A stretch of 64,000 bases of DNA from Longitalea luteola (GCF_017356035.1 NZ_JAFIQX010000002.1:868001-932000); one strand, 5' to 3'; positions 17,736-27,529 are shown, counted from the stretch's first letter. The notes: a model not told the origin generated them from the letters alone. Numbers and translations: made by a program.

Positions 17736-18785
17736 TTAGGAAACTTTTTCGGTAAGTAATTGCTTCACCAATTGTTCCAGTTCCTTAATTCTCTTCTCCA
17801 GATCGGGCAGTTTGCGGCTAACCGCCTGGCTGCGCAGTGCACTGGTATATTCAAATGCCGGGCTGCCGGTAACTGCTGCATTGGGCGTTTTTATCGATTT
17901 ACTTACCCCGCTTTGCGCATTGATCTTGCTGCCATCGGCAATCTGGATATGACCAACAATGCCCGCCTGTCCACCGATCATAACGTTGTTCCCGATCTTG
18001 GTACTGCCGCTTACACCAGCCTGGGCAGCGATCACTGTATTGTTACCCACTTCAACATTATGGGCTACCTGAATGAGGTTATCGAGTTTGGCGCCTGACT
18101 TTATAATGGTAGAACCGATGGTTGCCCGGTCGATGGTTGCATTAGCACCAATTTCAACAAAATCTTCTACCACCACATTCCCGATCTGTGGTACTTTTTT
18201 GAAACTGCCATCAGCCTGGGGAGCGAAACCAAATCCATCGCTTCCTATTACAGTACCTGCATGTATGGTTACATTCCTGCCGATCACGCAGTCATGGTAA
18301 ATCTTTACGCCGGGATGTACAATGGTATTGTCATTGATCTTAACGTTATCGCCCAGGAATACATTCGGGAAGATCTTTACGTTGTTCCCCAATACGACAT
18401 TTTCACCGAGATAAGCAAAAGCGCCGATAAAAACCTGTTGACCGATTGTGGCCGATTTGCTGATATAAGCAGGTTCCTGAATGCCCGTTAATTTCTGGGT
18501 CGCCATCTCCTGGTATTTTGTAAGCAGGGTTGCAAAAGCAGAATAAGCGTCGGCTACCCTGATGAGCGTTGCTTCAACAGGTTCTTTCAATTCCTGAGAG
18601 GCATTTACGATAACCAGGGAAGCTTTTGTACGATACAGGTATTCTTCGTATTTGGGATTGGCTAAAAAAGAGAGCTGTCCGGCCTGCGCTTCCTCAATCT
18701 TTCCAAATGAATGCACCAAAGTGTCAGGATTTCCCTCTACTTTGCCATTGATAATCATAGCTATTTGTGCTGCGGTAAATTGCAT
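17736..18785 (-). CDS. lpxD: UDP-3-O-acylglucosamine N-acyltransferase LpxD
   Basis: Third enzyme of lipid A synthesis, adding the N-linked hydroxyacyl chain to the LpxC product. The 349-aa protein has the N-terminal LpxD uridine-binding domain (MQFTAAQIAMIINGKVEG, SFLANPKYEEYLY), a long left-handed beta helix of hexapeptide repeats with the conserved HDCVIGRNVTIHAGTVIGSDGFGFAP and the catalytic-region HNVEVGNNTVIAAQAGVSGS, and a C-terminal helical end (LEKRIKELEQLVKQLL). It is the upstream member of the lpxD, lpxC-fabZ, lpxA series on the minus strand, although a hairpin suggests separate transcription. Confidence 0.96.
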   Translation of the reverse strand: MQFTAAQIAMIINGKVEGNPDTLVHSFGKIEEAQAGQLSFLANPKYEEYLYRTKASLVIVNASQELKEPVEATLIRVADAYSAFATLLTKYQEMATQKLTGIQEPAYISKSATIGQQVFIGAFAYLGENVVLGNNVKIFPNVFLGDNVKINDNTIVHPGVKIYHDCVIGRNVTIHAGTVIGSDGFGFAPQADGSFKKVPQIGNVVVEDFVEIGANATIDRATIGSTIIKSGAKLDNLIQVAHNVEVGNNTVIAAQAGVSGSTKIGNNVMIGGQAGIVGHIQIADGSKINAQSGVSKSIKTPNAAVTGSPAFEYTSALRSQAVSRKLPDLEKRIKELEQLVKQLLTEKVS

Positions 18786-18919
18786 AGAATAGTCGTTAGG
18801 TCAAAAGTCAAATATGTAAAAACTCTTATGTAAATCAAAATAGTTTGCCAAAGCTACACCATATTGAAACTATTGTAATTCGATCGGGGTGTGCCAACAG
18901 AATGGTGTTAACATATCGA

Positions 18920-20152
18920 TCAACTCAACTGTTTACAATTGTAGTAACAAATGTAATATTTTTTCACAGGGGTTGCTAATGCCTGATGGATCAATGCATT
19001 GTCAACTTTTGATATATCTGTTACCGTTCCATTCTTAAATAAAATTTGAATGCGTTCTTCCGTAGGGTTATAAGTAGTGTTTTCAGCTTCCCCGGTAAAA
19101 ATAAGGTACTCGCAATCGGCTTCCCCAATATTTAATTGTTGGCAAATGTTATTCCGCAGTGAATTAATCCAATCCAGATCGAAGGGCTCCGCCTGCAATT
19201 TAACTTTTAGTAAACGGCGTTCTATCAGACAGCGGCAGAGGGTGCTCAATACCGTGTCAGGATGAAAAACCCAATTTTTAATTGTGGCCAGTACATCGAA
19301 ATCGTCGAGCTGGCAAAAGCCCGAGAGGTGTTGTTCGATGAAAGAAGCGCTGGTAGCGTTTTTCAGAAAGAAATCGAAGGTGGGTGAGGCCGCCTGTACT
19401 ACTTGTCCCTGTTCGATCAGCGCTTTGGCCCGTTGTATGATCTTCACCAGAGTTTTTTCGGCGCCCAATACTGTTTTATGCAAATAAACCTGCCAGTACA
19501 TCAGCCGGCGGGCTACCAGGAATTTTTCTATGCTGTAAATGCCTTTTTCCTCTACCATCAGATCGCCGTTGTTCACGGTGAGCATTTTTAAAATGCGATC
19601 ATAACCGATAACCCCTTCCGAAACGCCGGTATAAAAACTATCGCGGGTAAGGTAATCCATACGATCTACATCGAGCTGGCCGCTGATGAGCTGGTGCAGA
19701 AATGGCTTGGTATAATTATTGGTAAAAATGTCAATGGCTTTGTGCAGTTGACCCTTCATTTGTTCATTGAGTACGCGCATGATCAGGATACTGATCGTTT
19801 CATGATGCGTGTTATTGATCAGCACATTTTCAAGGGCATGTGAGAATGGCCCGTGACCAATATCGTGTAAAAGGATCGCAATTTTAGCAGCCGTTTCTTC
19901 TTCAGGAGTAATTTCCACTCCTTTATTTTTCAGTTCAGTCAGCGCATTATACATCAGATGGTAAGCACCCAGTGAGTGATGCAGGCGGGTATGTACTGCT
20001 CCCGGATAAACCAGCTGCGCAAAGGCCATTTGATGAATCCGGCGCAAACGTTGGTACCAGGGATGGGAAATTACCTGAAATACAAGCGGATCGTCAATGG
20101 TAATAAAACCGTAAACGGGGTCATTGATGATCTTTCTGATGCGGTTTGTCAT
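18920..20152 (-). CDS. HD-domain phosphohydrolase (SAMHD1/dGTPase-like)
   Basis: A 410-aa member of the HD superfamily resembling bacterial dNTP triphosphohydrolases of the SAMHD1-like group. The N-terminus has RKIINDPVYGFITID, then the HTRLHHSLGAYH metal motif, HD at 96-97 in LLHDIGHGPFSH, and the distal SGQLDVDRMDYLTRDSFYTGV with the last metal Asp. These residues imply an intact metal site. Its substrate could be dGTP or other dNTPs, or another phosphoester; that cannot be read from sequence. It is transcribed divergently from porX. Confidence 0.88.
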   Translation of the reverse strand: MTNRIRKIINDPVYGFITIDDPLVFQVISHPWYQRLRRIHQMAFAQLVYPGAVHTRLHHSLGAYHLMYNALTELKNKGVEITPEEETAAKIAILLHDIGHGPFSHALENVLINNTHHETISILIMRVLNEQMKGQLHKAIDIFTNNYTKPFLHQLISGQLDVDRMDYLTRDSFYTGVSEGVIGYDRILKMLTVNNGDLMVEEKGIYSIEKFLVARRLMYWQVYLHKTVLGAEKTLVKIIQRAKALIEQGQVVQAASPTFDFFLKNATSASFIEQHLSGFCQLDDFDVLATIKNWVFHPDTVLSTLCRCLIERRLLKVKLQAEPFDLDWINSLRNNICQQLNIGEADCEYLIFTGEAENTTYNPTEERIQILFKNGTVTDISKVDNALIHQALATPVKKYYICYYNCKQLS

Positions 20153-20243
20153 TCGCTGCCTGCTTTTTTGTTAAAATTGCTGCCAAAAGCAGCGGGCAAA
20201 AGTACAAAGGCTAACGGGATAAATTAAATTTGGTTAGCTTGGT

Positions 20244-20332
20244 GACGGAAGTCGGAAGTCAGAAGTCTGAAGTCTGAAGTCGGAGGTCAGAGAAAAACTT
20301 AGAACTTAAAACTTAGAACTTAAAACATAAAA
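20244..20332. repeat. Two heptamer arrays filling the porX 5' region
   Basis: Seven units of GTCNGAA/GTCNGAG type (20244-20292) are followed after 5 bp by five units CTTAGAA, CTTAAAA, CTTAGAA, CTTAAAA, CATAAAA (20298-20332). The last unit touches the porX ATG at 20333, so the whole proximal leader of porX is repeat. Confidence 0.93.
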
Positions 20333-21889
20333 ATGCCATTAGGAAAAATACTTTGGGTCGACGATGAAATAGAAAGTTTACAATCACAGATACTGTTTTT
20401 ACAAAATAAGGGATACGAAGTTACGGCACTTACCAATGGGTTCGATGCAGTGGATTTTGTGAAGGAAAACCCACTGGATGTGGTATTGCTCGATGAAACC
20501 ATGCCGGGCATTACCGGGTTGGAAACCCTTTCAAAAATAAAAGAGATCAATTCTCAGATTCCGGTGGTGATGATCACCAAGAACGAAACGGAAAACCTGA
20601 TGGATGATGCCATTGGCAGCCAGATCACCGATTACCTCATAAAACCGGTGAACCCTAACCAGGTGCTGTTAAGTCTTAAAAAGATCATCGACAACAAACG
20701 GCTGGTGGCAGAAAAGACCACTACGGCTTACCAGCAGCAGTTTCGCAATTTGTTCATGGCGCTGAACAGCAATCCCGATTACAATGAATGGATGGATATC
20801 TACAAAAAGCTGGTGTATTGGGAACTGGAAATGGAAAAAAGCGACAGCCCCGAAATGCAGGAGGTGTTTCAAACCCAAAAGAACGAGGCCAACACCGAAT
20901 TCTTTAAATTCGTTTCAAAAAATTATGCACGATGGGTAAATCCCAAAAGCGATGACGGACCGGTAATGTCGCATAACCTCATTAAATTTAAAGTGCTGCC
21001 CCATATCGAGAAAGGAACGCCAACTTTTTTTATTTTGATTGATAACCTGCGGTTCGACCAATGGCGGGCCATTCAACCCATCTTTGCAGAAAGTTTTCGC
21101 ATACTGGAAGAAGACAGCTTTTACAGTATTCTGCCTACCGCCACCCAGTACGCTCGCAATGCCATCTTCAGCGGATTACTGCCCGTTGATATTGAGAAGC
21201 ATTTTCCCCAACAATGGAAAAATGATGATGAAGAGGGCGGAAAGAATTTACATGAAGAGGAATTTTTCCGGGCTATGTTGAAACGGCTGCGTCGCGAGGA
21301 TATCAAATTCTCCTATACAAAAATATTGAACAACCAGGCTGGGCAGGACCTCGTGAACAATATGCATAACCTGCTGGGGAACGACCTGAACATTATTGTT
21401 TACAACTTCGTTGATATGCTCAGCCATGCCCGTACCGAAATGGAAGTGCTGAAAGAGCTGGCCGGTGATGAAACCAGCTATCGCAGTGTGACAAGGAGCT
21501 GGTTCGAGCATTCCCCCCTGCACCAGGCCCTGAAGAAAATTTCCGATAAAAAGCTCAATCTGATTCTGGCTACTGACCACGGCACGGTACGCGTAAAAAC
21601 GCCGGCCAAGGTCATTGGCGACAAACAAACAACTACCAACCTGCGGTATAAACATGGCCGCAACCTCAATTATGAACCCAAGGATGTACTGGCTTTCCGT
21701 GATCCCAAAGAAGCAGGATTACCGGTGCCAACGGTGAATTCGTCGTACATTTTTGCGCGGGAAGATATGTACCTCTGCTATCCCAACAATTACAACTATT
21801 ATGTGAACTATTATCGCAACACTTTTCAGCATGGCGGCGTTAGTTTAGAAGAGATGATAGTGCCGATCATTAAAATGACCAATAAATAA
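20333..21889 (+). CDS. porX: T9SS response regulator PorX with PglZ domain
   Basis: PorX is the response regulator, paired with the kinase PorY, that controls type IX secretion and gliding genes. The 518-aa protein has a receiver domain with D10/D11, phosphoacceptor D54 in VLLDETMPG and LIKPVNP, a helical linker (about 125-200), and a C-terminal PglZ alkaline-phosphatase-fold domain with LIDNLRFDQWR, YNFVDMLSHAR and ATDHGTVRV, containing its metal ligands. There is no DNA-binding domain. In studied PorX proteins the PglZ domain is a zinc-dependent phosphodiesterase. No porY is adjacent. Length and all domains match the family. Confidence 0.96.
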   Translation: MPLGKILWVDDEIESLQSQILFLQNKGYEVTALTNGFDAVDFVKENPLDVVLLDETMPGITGLETLSKIKEINSQIPVVMITKNETENLMDDAIGSQITDYLIKPVNPNQVLLSLKKIIDNKRLVAEKTTTAYQQQFRNLFMALNSNPDYNEWMDIYKKLVYWELEMEKSDSPEMQEVFQTQKNEANTEFFKFVSKNYARWVNPKSDDGPVMSHNLIKFKVLPHIEKGTPTFFILIDNLRFDQWRAIQPIFAESFRILEEDSFYSILPTATQYARNAIFSGLLPVDIEKHFPQQWKNDDEEGGKNLHEEEFFRAMLKRLRREDIKFSYTKILNNQAGQDLVNNMHNLLGNDLNIIVYNFVDMLSHARTEMEVLKELAGDETSYRSVTRSWFEHSPLHQALKKISDKKLNLILATDHGTVRVKTPAKVIGDKQTTTNLRYKHGRNLNYEPKDVLAFRDPKEAGLPVPTVNSSYIFAREDMYLCYPNNYNYYVNYYRNTFQHGGVSLEEMIVPIIKMTNK

Positions 21890-22101
21890 AGACAATGCCT
21901 GCCCGCCCGAAGCTTTAGCGGAGCGGTGTCAGCAGCCAGTGGGCAACAGTTATTGGAATGGCAAGGCTGGAATTGGATTAGAAACGGGTTTTGTGCTAAA
22001 AAAGGCATTTTTAACGCTTTTTTTGGCTGGAATCTATAACTCTCAGCGTTTTAGTGTGGAAAAGTTGTGTGCTTGATTTCCAGCACTAAAATTGTGAATA
22101 G

Positions 22102-22109
22102 TAACTTTG
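22102..22109 (+). promoter_or_regulatory. -7 box before the small conserved protein at 22141
   Basis: TAACTTTG, a perfect TAnnTTTG match, 31 nt before ATG 22141. Confidence 0.45.
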
Positions 22110-22140
22110 CGAAACATTTTAAGTCATCTACATCCAGACT

Positions 22141-22428
22141 ATGAAATTTACACAGTCGACATTAGACAAGATTGAAGCGATTCTCGATGAGGCGGAATAT
22201 GTGCTGCGCTATGAGCGGGGTAATTTTCAAAGCGGATATTGCATTTTGGAACAAAAGAAAGTAGTTGTACTCAACAAATTCCTCCAGCTCGAAGGCCGTA
22301 TCAGTACACTGATCGATCTGATCCCGCAACTCAATGTGAATCCAGACCTGTTCTCGCCCGAGGTACGCAAAACGTATGAAGAGGTGCTGGAAAGACATGC
22401 ATTGGTGCAGGCGGAAAACAAGAAGTAG
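22141..22428 (+). CDS. Small conserved protein of unknown function
   Basis: A 95-aa soluble protein with predicted helical ends and a central strand pair (LRYERGNFQSGYCILEQKKVVVLNKF). It has no signal peptide, metal motif or transmembrane segment. Proteins of this length and pattern are, to my knowledge, common in Chitinophagia next to the PhnP-like hydrolase, but no function is established. Coding is supported by a consensus -7 box upstream, the short gap to the next gene on the same strand and normal composition. Confidence 0.7.
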   Translation: MKFTQSTLDKIEAILDEAEYVLRYERGNFQSGYCILEQKKVVVLNKFLQLEGRISTLIDLIPQLNVNPDLFSPEVRKTYEEVLERHALVQAENKK

Positions 22429-22530
22429 GACGTACAAGATAATACGTAAGAAGCGTATTAATTGTATACCTTATAACCCGAAATCAACCATAACCTTCGT
22501 CTTGCTACTTCATACTTCGTTCTTCTTTAG

Positions 22531-22538
22531 TACTTTTA
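22531..22538 (+). promoter_or_regulatory. Candidate -7 box 4 nt before the PhnP-like gene start
   Basis: TACTTTTA fits TAnnTTTG with one mismatch and lies 4 nt before the GTG start at 22543. The segment upstream (22500-22528) is made of CTT-ending heptamers. Confidence 0.35.
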
Positions 22539-22542
22539 CCGC

Positions 22543-23319
22543 GTGAGCTATCCTTCATTAACCATTACTTTTTTAGGGACCGGTACCAGCGCCGGAGTAC
22601 CCATGATCGCCTGTGAATGTCCTGTTTGTTCATCAACCGATAAAAAAGACAACCGGCTTCGTTCCAGTATAATGGTGCAATCGAAAAGCACCACCCTGGT
22701 CGTTGATTCCGGTCCCGATTTCAGGTACCAGATGCTGCGGTCGAAAGTGAGACATCTGGACGCTATCATCTATACCCATGCTCATAAAGATCATGTAGCC
22801 GGGCTGGATGATGTTCGGGCATTTAATTTCTTCTCGCAACAACCCATGCAGGTGTTCGCCAGTGATATGACGCAGGAAGTGATCATTCGCGAATTTCCCT
22901 ATGCATTTTATGAATCGAAATACCCCGGCGTTCCGGATATTCAACTGAACACGATCGGACTGGAACCTTTTATGGCCGGTGATATTCCTGTAACACCCAT
23001 CCTGGTATGGCACTTAAAAATGCCGGTGCTGGGCTTCAGATTTGGCCGGTTCACCTATATTACCGATGCCAACCGCATTGAAGAGCATGAGCTGGAAAAA
23101 ATAAAGGGCACGGAAGTGCTGGTGTTGAATGCCCTGCGAAAGGAAAAACACATTTCGCATTACTCCCTGGGCGAAAGTATTGAAGTGGCCAAGGCCTTGC
23201 AGGTACAGCAATGTTACCTTACTCATATCAGCCATCAAATGGGCCTGCATGCCGAAGTGGAAGCAGAGCTGCCTGATGGGATTCACCTGGCGTATGATGG
23301 CTTAGTCATTAAGGTTTGA
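22543..23319 (+). CDS. PhnP-like metallo-beta-lactamase-fold phosphodiesterase
   Basis: A 258-aa MBL-fold hydrolase starting at GTG 22543. The N-terminus ITFLGTGTSAGVPMIAC with CPVC is the PhnP pattern, including the structural zinc cysteines. The metal site is THAHKDH (H79, H81, D83, H84), followed by the distal TDANRI Asp and LTHISHQ His. PhnP is a cyclic ribose phosphodiesterase in phosphonate breakdown, but no phn genes are present, so here it is a general PhnP-like phosphodiesterase of unknown substrate. The ORF uses GTG, since the conserved ITFLGTG block begins seven residues later and no ATG lies in between. Confidence 0.88.
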   Translation: MSYPSLTITFLGTGTSAGVPMIACECPVCSSTDKKDNRLRSSIMVQSKSTTLVVDSGPDFRYQMLRSKVRHLDAIIYTHAHKDHVAGLDDVRAFNFFSQQPMQVFASDMTQEVIIREFPYAFYESKYPGVPDIQLNTIGLEPFMAGDIPVTPILVWHLKMPVLGFRFGRFTYITDANRIEEHELEKIKGTEVLVLNALRKEKHISHYSLGESIEVAKALQVQQCYLTHISHQMGLHAEVEAELPDGIHLAYDGLVIKV

Positions 23320-23402
23320 TCTTCGAGCCAGCGGCAAGTGGCTAGTAGCTAGTAGGGCTTCAATTGAAACCCACCGACTATTTACTACCCCTGTATTTCC
23401 CC

Positions 23403-23484
23403 ATGCCGACGCTTGCGGTCGGCATATCTGACGGAGTCTGACACTCGTCAGAGTCGTCAGACCCGACAAGCGAAGCTTCGTCGG
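23403..23484. repeat. Intergenic element of consecutive hairpins
   Basis: Three palindromes lie end to end: ATGCCGAC / GTCGGCAT (23403-23425); TCTGACG / CGTCAGA (23427-23461) enclosing a second TCTGAC / GTCAGA; and CCGACAAGC / GCTTCGTCGG (23463-23484). It lies between the convergent PhnP-like and hybrid kinase genes. The layout resembles REP/BIME elements; no T run follows. Confidence 0.75.
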
Positions 23485-23537
23485 CACTGGCCACTTGACT
23501 TTATGAACTATATCAACTCTATCAACTTATTAAATAG

Positions 23538-25046
23538 TTAACTGGTCAACTGCTGACGACTATACTTCGAGATCATCTCATACAACTCGCCCGGCTTGAA
23601 TGGTTTGGCAAGATAGTCGGTCATCCCAAACTCGCGCGTCCTCTGCAGGATGTCAGCCGATGCGGAAGCAGTTAACGCAATAATGGGAACAGCTTCATTG
23701 AAATTCCTGATGTGCTGGGTGGCATTATACCCATCCATGACCGGCATTTGCAGATCCATGAGCACAATATCGTAGCTGGCCTGCCGCAGTTTATTCACGG
23801 CAATAGCGCCATTTTCCGCAATGTCTACCGCGCCATTCCAGTTGGTGATCATTTTTTTCGCAACCATGATGTTGAACTCCACATCTTCTACCAATAATAC
23901 TTTTATGCCCGACAGGTCACTCTTTCCACTGATTGCCTGTCTGGCTTGTGCTTCCGGTTTACCGGCTTTGAAATTTATGGTAAAAAAGAAAGTAGATCCA
24001 CGGCCTACTTCGCTGTTCAGGTGGATATCACTGTTATGCAATGCGGCCAGCCGCTTAACAATGGCCAGTCCCAGGCCCGATCCGCCAAATTCCCGCGCAA
24101 TATCAACATTGGCCTGGGTGAACCGGTCGAAGATGAGCGTTTGCTTTTCTTTGTCAATACCAACGCCGGTATCGGTTACAGAGAACAAAATAGTTGCTTC
24201 ATCGTGCTGCATTTGCTGCAGGGTGATCTGTAGCGTGATAACGCCATTGCGGGTAAATTTCACGGCATTGGAAACGAGGTTATGCAAGATCTGTCCAAGC
24301 CGCACTTCATCGCCAAGCACATAAGGCGGAAGGGCGTTATCGATCACCATATTGATCGTATTGCCGCGTTCGGCTGCCCGTATCTGGTGAGCTGTTTTAA
24401 TGTTCATGGCAAGTTCCTGCAGGTTGATATTTTTTTCGGCCAGCACGATCTTCCCTTCTTCTATTTTAGCAAAGTCAAGAATGTCATTGATCAGGCGAAG
24501 CAGGTTTTCGGCCGAAATATTCAGTGCCTTCAGATTTTCCAGCTGATTGGGAAGCAACTGTTCCTGCAACAGGAGATGAGCAATGCCAATTATGGCGTTT
24601 AACGGTGTGCGGATCTCATGACTCATCACCGAGAGAAAATCGCTTTTGGCGCGGGCGCCATCTTCCGCCTGTTCTTTCGCCCTGATGAGTTCAGCTTCCG
24701 TTTCTTTTGTTTTCTGAATCTGTTTTTCCAGATAGGAAATGATGTTGATCAGCACATTGTCTTCTCTTTCAATAATGGCCGCTGCCTGCGGTTCGTGCTT
24801 TAAGATGGCAGCTTTCAATTGCTGCACCGACTGGCTGAAAATATTATTCTGAAGCTGCAGGTTATGCAATATATCCTGGTATTCTTTTTCACAGGCCTGA
24901 AAAGCATGCTCTGCATGCTTTTGTTCGCTTTCAAGATTTTTATACGATTGATCGATCAGTTGCAGGAATTGCTGTATAGACGGGTCATACCGGTGTTGGG
25001 CTGACAGGATTTCAACCTGTTTTTCAAGTAAATGATGATACTTCAT
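23538..25046 (-). CDS. Cytoplasmic hybrid sensor histidine kinase
   Basis: A 502-aa hybrid kinase without a transmembrane segment or signal peptide. Residues 1-135 are helical and probably coiled-coil, with no recognised sensory domain. HisKA follows with phospho-accepting H143 in MSHEIRTPLNAIIG, then HATPase_c with HNLVSNAVKF (N box), DTGVGID (G1) and GGSGLGLAIV (G2). The C-terminal receiver has phosphoacceptor D431 in LMDLQMPVMDG and a KPF motif near the end. No HPt domain or response regulator is adjacent, so the phosphorelay partner is elsewhere. The signal is unknown. Confidence 0.93.
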   Translation of the reverse strand: MKYHHLLEKQVEILSAQHRYDPSIQQFLQLIDQSYKNLESEQKHAEHAFQACEKEYQDILHNLQLQNNIFSQSVQQLKAAILKHEPQAAAIIEREDNVLINIISYLEKQIQKTKETEAELIRAKEQAEDGARAKSDFLSVMSHEIRTPLNAIIGIAHLLLQEQLLPNQLENLKALNISAENLLRLINDILDFAKIEEGKIVLAEKNINLQELAMNIKTAHQIRAAERGNTINMVIDNALPPYVLGDEVRLGQILHNLVSNAVKFTRNGVITLQITLQQMQHDEATILFSVTDTGVGIDKEKQTLIFDRFTQANVDIAREFGGSGLGLAIVKRLAALHNSDIHLNSEVGRGSTFFFTINFKAGKPEAQARQAISGKSDLSGIKVLLVEDVEFNIMVAKKMITNWNGAVDIAENGAIAVNKLRQASYDIVLMDLQMPVMDGYNATQHIRNFNEAVPIIALTASASADILQRTREFGMTDYLAKPFKPGELYEMISKYSRQQLTS

Positions 25047-25246
25047 AAGGGTGAAAGGGCTTAAGGGAGCCAGCTACGACTATATGTGTAACGTTTATGG
25101 ATTCAAATACTTATATTTAGGTATTAAAAACCAAGCGTTTTTTTATCTACATGGTGAAAAATTGTAGAAAAGATAAAAGAACCGCTTCGTGAAAGGCAAT
25201 AATTAGCAGCAGCAGGATCGATCATTGTCAAAGCACAACATTGATT

Positions 25247-26155
25247 ATGGATACCAACTGGAAAGATTATTTCACTTTCACAAAGAAAGAACGCATTGGC
25301 ATTTATTTGCTACTCACCGGAATTGGCATTTGCAGCATCCTCCCGCGATTCTTTAATTCGCCGTCTATAAACACCGAAGTAACCGCCGAAGCGCTTGCAT
25401 TGCACAGAACACATCGTTCAACCATGCAGAAAGAGCTGGCCCGGCTTTCTTCAAAAGATCAGCGTATGTATGATGAACCGGTGAACGACCAGGTGGTTGC
25501 AACGCTTTTTCCGTTTGATCCCAATACACTGGATGCTGCCGGCTGGAAAAAGCTGGGCATTCGTGACCGAACCATCAACACGATACTCCGGTATAGAGCC
25601 AAAGGCGGCCATTTCAAACATGCGGCTGACCTGCAAAAGGTATATGGGTTAAAAAAAGCAGACGTTGAACGATTGATGCCCTATGTTCAAATCGCGCCGC
25701 CAGTAGAAAATTCCGGTAAAGAAGAACCACGGGCAAACTATGTCAAAGCAGCTGCACCCATCATTGATATCAATGAAGCCGACACGATGGCTTTTATTTC
25801 CCTACCGGGTATCGGCAGTAAACTGGCCAGCCGCATTGTTCATTTCAGGGAAAAGCTGGGCGGCTTTTATTCCATTCAGCAGGTAGGGGAGACGTTTGGA
25901 CTGCCTGATTCTACTTTTCAATTAATAAGACCTCGTTTACAATGTTCGCGGGTAGCGTTGCAAAAGATCAATATCAACACGGCCGACGTGCATGCCCTGA
26001 AACAACATCCTTACATCCGGTGGAACATTGCCAATGCCATTGTGCAATACCGTCAGCAACATGGTGCTTTTCATTCTCCTGAGGAACTGCAACAAATTGT
26101 GCTCATTACGCCCGAGCTGTATCAGAAAATTGCAGCCTATGTAGCTGTGGATTAA
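25247..26155 (+). CDS. Membrane-anchored helix-hairpin-helix (ComEA-like) protein
   Basis: A 302-aa protein starting at ATG 25247, with an N-terminal transmembrane helix (IGIYLLLTGIGICSIL) and three helix-hairpin-helix modules: DPNTLDAAGWKKLGIRDRTINTILRY, DINEADTMAFISLPGIGSKLASRIVHFREK and NINTADVHALKQHPYIRWNIANAIVQYRQ. Each has the ComEA pattern in which N-x-A-D/T is followed by a G-I-G-like hairpin and an R-x-x-x-G-x-F end. ComEA proteins bind DNA during uptake. Triple-HhH anchored proteins of this length are common in Bacteroidota, but a competence role has not been shown and no other com gene lies nearby. Confidence 0.85.
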   Translation: MDTNWKDYFTFTKKERIGIYLLLTGIGICSILPRFFNSPSINTEVTAEALALHRTHRSTMQKELARLSSKDQRMYDEPVNDQVVATLFPFDPNTLDAAGWKKLGIRDRTINTILRYRAKGGHFKHAADLQKVYGLKKADVERLMPYVQIAPPVENSGKEEPRANYVKAAAPIIDINEADTMAFISLPGIGSKLASRIVHFREKLGGFYSIQQVGETFGLPDSTFQLIRPRLQCSRVALQKININTADVHALKQHPYIRWNIANAIVQYRQQHGAFHSPEELQQIVLITPELYQKIAAYVAVD

Positions 26156-26323
26156 CGTGGTCTGATTTTTTGTGAGTAAGGAAAAAACTGCAGCATAAGT
26201 GTATGGTTGTTAAATAATAATCTTTTCAAAAAAATACTAACAAATGTTAGTATTGTGAAAAAAAGCTCCTATATTGCATAAGCCTTTAACGAATCTTGCC
26301 AGTTAATTCAGGTATATTTAAGT

Positions 26324-27466
26324 ATGAATTTTCAAACCTCTGAGCTTACTGATCAGGTTGCACAGTCAACCCGCGATTTTGCGCTGCAGCACATAAAGCC
26401 ATATGTGATGGAATGGGACGAATCACAGGAATTCCCCATCCATGTGTTCAAAGAGATGGGAAAATTGGGCTTAATGGGCGTACTTGTTCCTGAAACGTAC
26501 GGCGGCGCCGGCTTATCCTATTATGAGTATGTAGCCATTATACAGGAAATTGCCAAGGTATGTGGTTCCATCGGGTTAAGCCTGGCGGCGCACAATTCTC
26601 TTTGTACCGGTCATTTGTTAAGTTTTGGCAATGAGCAGCAGAAGAAAACGTATTTGCCGAAGCTCGCTTCCGGCGAATGGTTGGGAGCATGGGGCTTAAC
26701 GGAACCGAATACGGGAAGCGATGCTGCCAATATGAAAACGACAGCCGTGAAAGATGGCGATCACTGGATCCTGAATGGGACCAAATGCTGGATCACCCAT
26801 GGCAAAAGCGCCGATGTGGCCGTCGTCATTGCCCGCACGGGTGAACCGCGTGCAAAGAATAATGCAACCGCATTTGTAGTAGAACGAAGCACTCCCGGTT
26901 TTAAAGCAGGTAAGAAGGAGAATAAACTGGGTATGCGTGCCAGTGAAACTGCTGAAATGATCTTTGATAATTGCCGCATCCCCGATGCCAACCGGCTGGG
27001 TAGTTTTGGTGATGGCTTTAAACAATCACTGAAAGTGCTCGATGGGGGGCGAATATCCATAGCCGCACTGGCGTTGGGTATTGCCAAAGGGGCGTATGAA
27101 GCCTCTATTCAATACGCGAAAGAGCGTCACCAGTTCGATCAACCTATTGCCGGCTTTCAGGGTATTTCATTTAAGTTGGCCGATATGGCCACTGAAATTG
27201 CCGCTGCGGAACTGCTGACCCTGCAAGCATGTGATCTTAAGATGCGCGGTGAAACGATGAGTAAGGAAGCTGCAATGGCGAAGTATTATGCCAGCGAGGT
27301 GGCAGTGAAAGTGGCTACCGAAGCTGTACAGATCTTCGGCGGTTATGGTTACACAAAAGATTTTCCTGTAGAAAAATATTATCGCGATAGTAAATTATGC
27401 ACCATTGGCGAAGGCACATCAGAAATTCAGAAGATTGTCATTGCCAGGGAAGTGTTAAGAGCGTAA
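26324..27466 (+). CDS. Acyl-CoA dehydrogenase
   Basis: A 380-aa FAD-dependent acyl-CoA dehydrogenase catalysing the first step of beta-oxidation or branched-chain acyl oxidation. It has the N-terminal helical domain ([18 protein letters not shown]), the FAD-binding [14 protein letters not shown] and the KCWITHG segments, the [19 protein letters not shown] [14 protein letters not shown] dimer motif, and catalytic base E363 in IGEGTSEIQ. Length and motifs fit the short/medium-chain (butyryl-CoA or isovaleryl) group; chain length cannot be fixed. A TATATTTA sequence lies 3 nt before the ATG. A strong terminator follows. Confidence 0.94.
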   Translation: MNFQTSELTDQVAQSTRDFALQHIKPYVMEWDESQEFPIHVFKEMGKLGLMGVLVPETYGGAGLSYYEYVAIIQEIAKVCGSIGLSLAAHNSLCTGHLLSFGNEQQKKTYLPKLASGEWLGAWGLTEPNTGSDAANMKTTAVKDGDHWILNGTKCWITHGKSADVAVVIARTGEPRAKNNATAFVVERSTPGFKAGKKENKLGMRASETAEMIFDNCRIPDANRLGSFGDGFKQSLKVLDGGRISIAALALGIAKGAYEASIQYAKERHQFDQPIAGFQGISFKLADMATEIAAAELLTLQACDLKMRGETMSKEAAMAKYYASEVAVKVATEAVQIFGGYGYTKDFPVEKYYRDSKLCTIGEGTSEIQKIVIAREVLRA

Positions 27467-27502
27467 TAGTTGAATACTGCTCAAGGTTGCTTGTCATGAC
27501 AG

Positions 27503-27529
27503 CCCCGACCGTAAGTCGGGGTTTTTTAT
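27503..27529 (+). terminator. Terminator after acyl-CoA dehydrogenase
   Basis: CCCCGAC-CGTAA-GTCGGGG hairpin followed by TTTTTTATT. Confidence 0.92.

Noticed and set aside
20333-21889. PglZ domain as a phage-defence (BREX/Pgl) gene
   Set aside because: The receiver domain, length and overall sequence fit PorX, and no brx or pgl genes are near.
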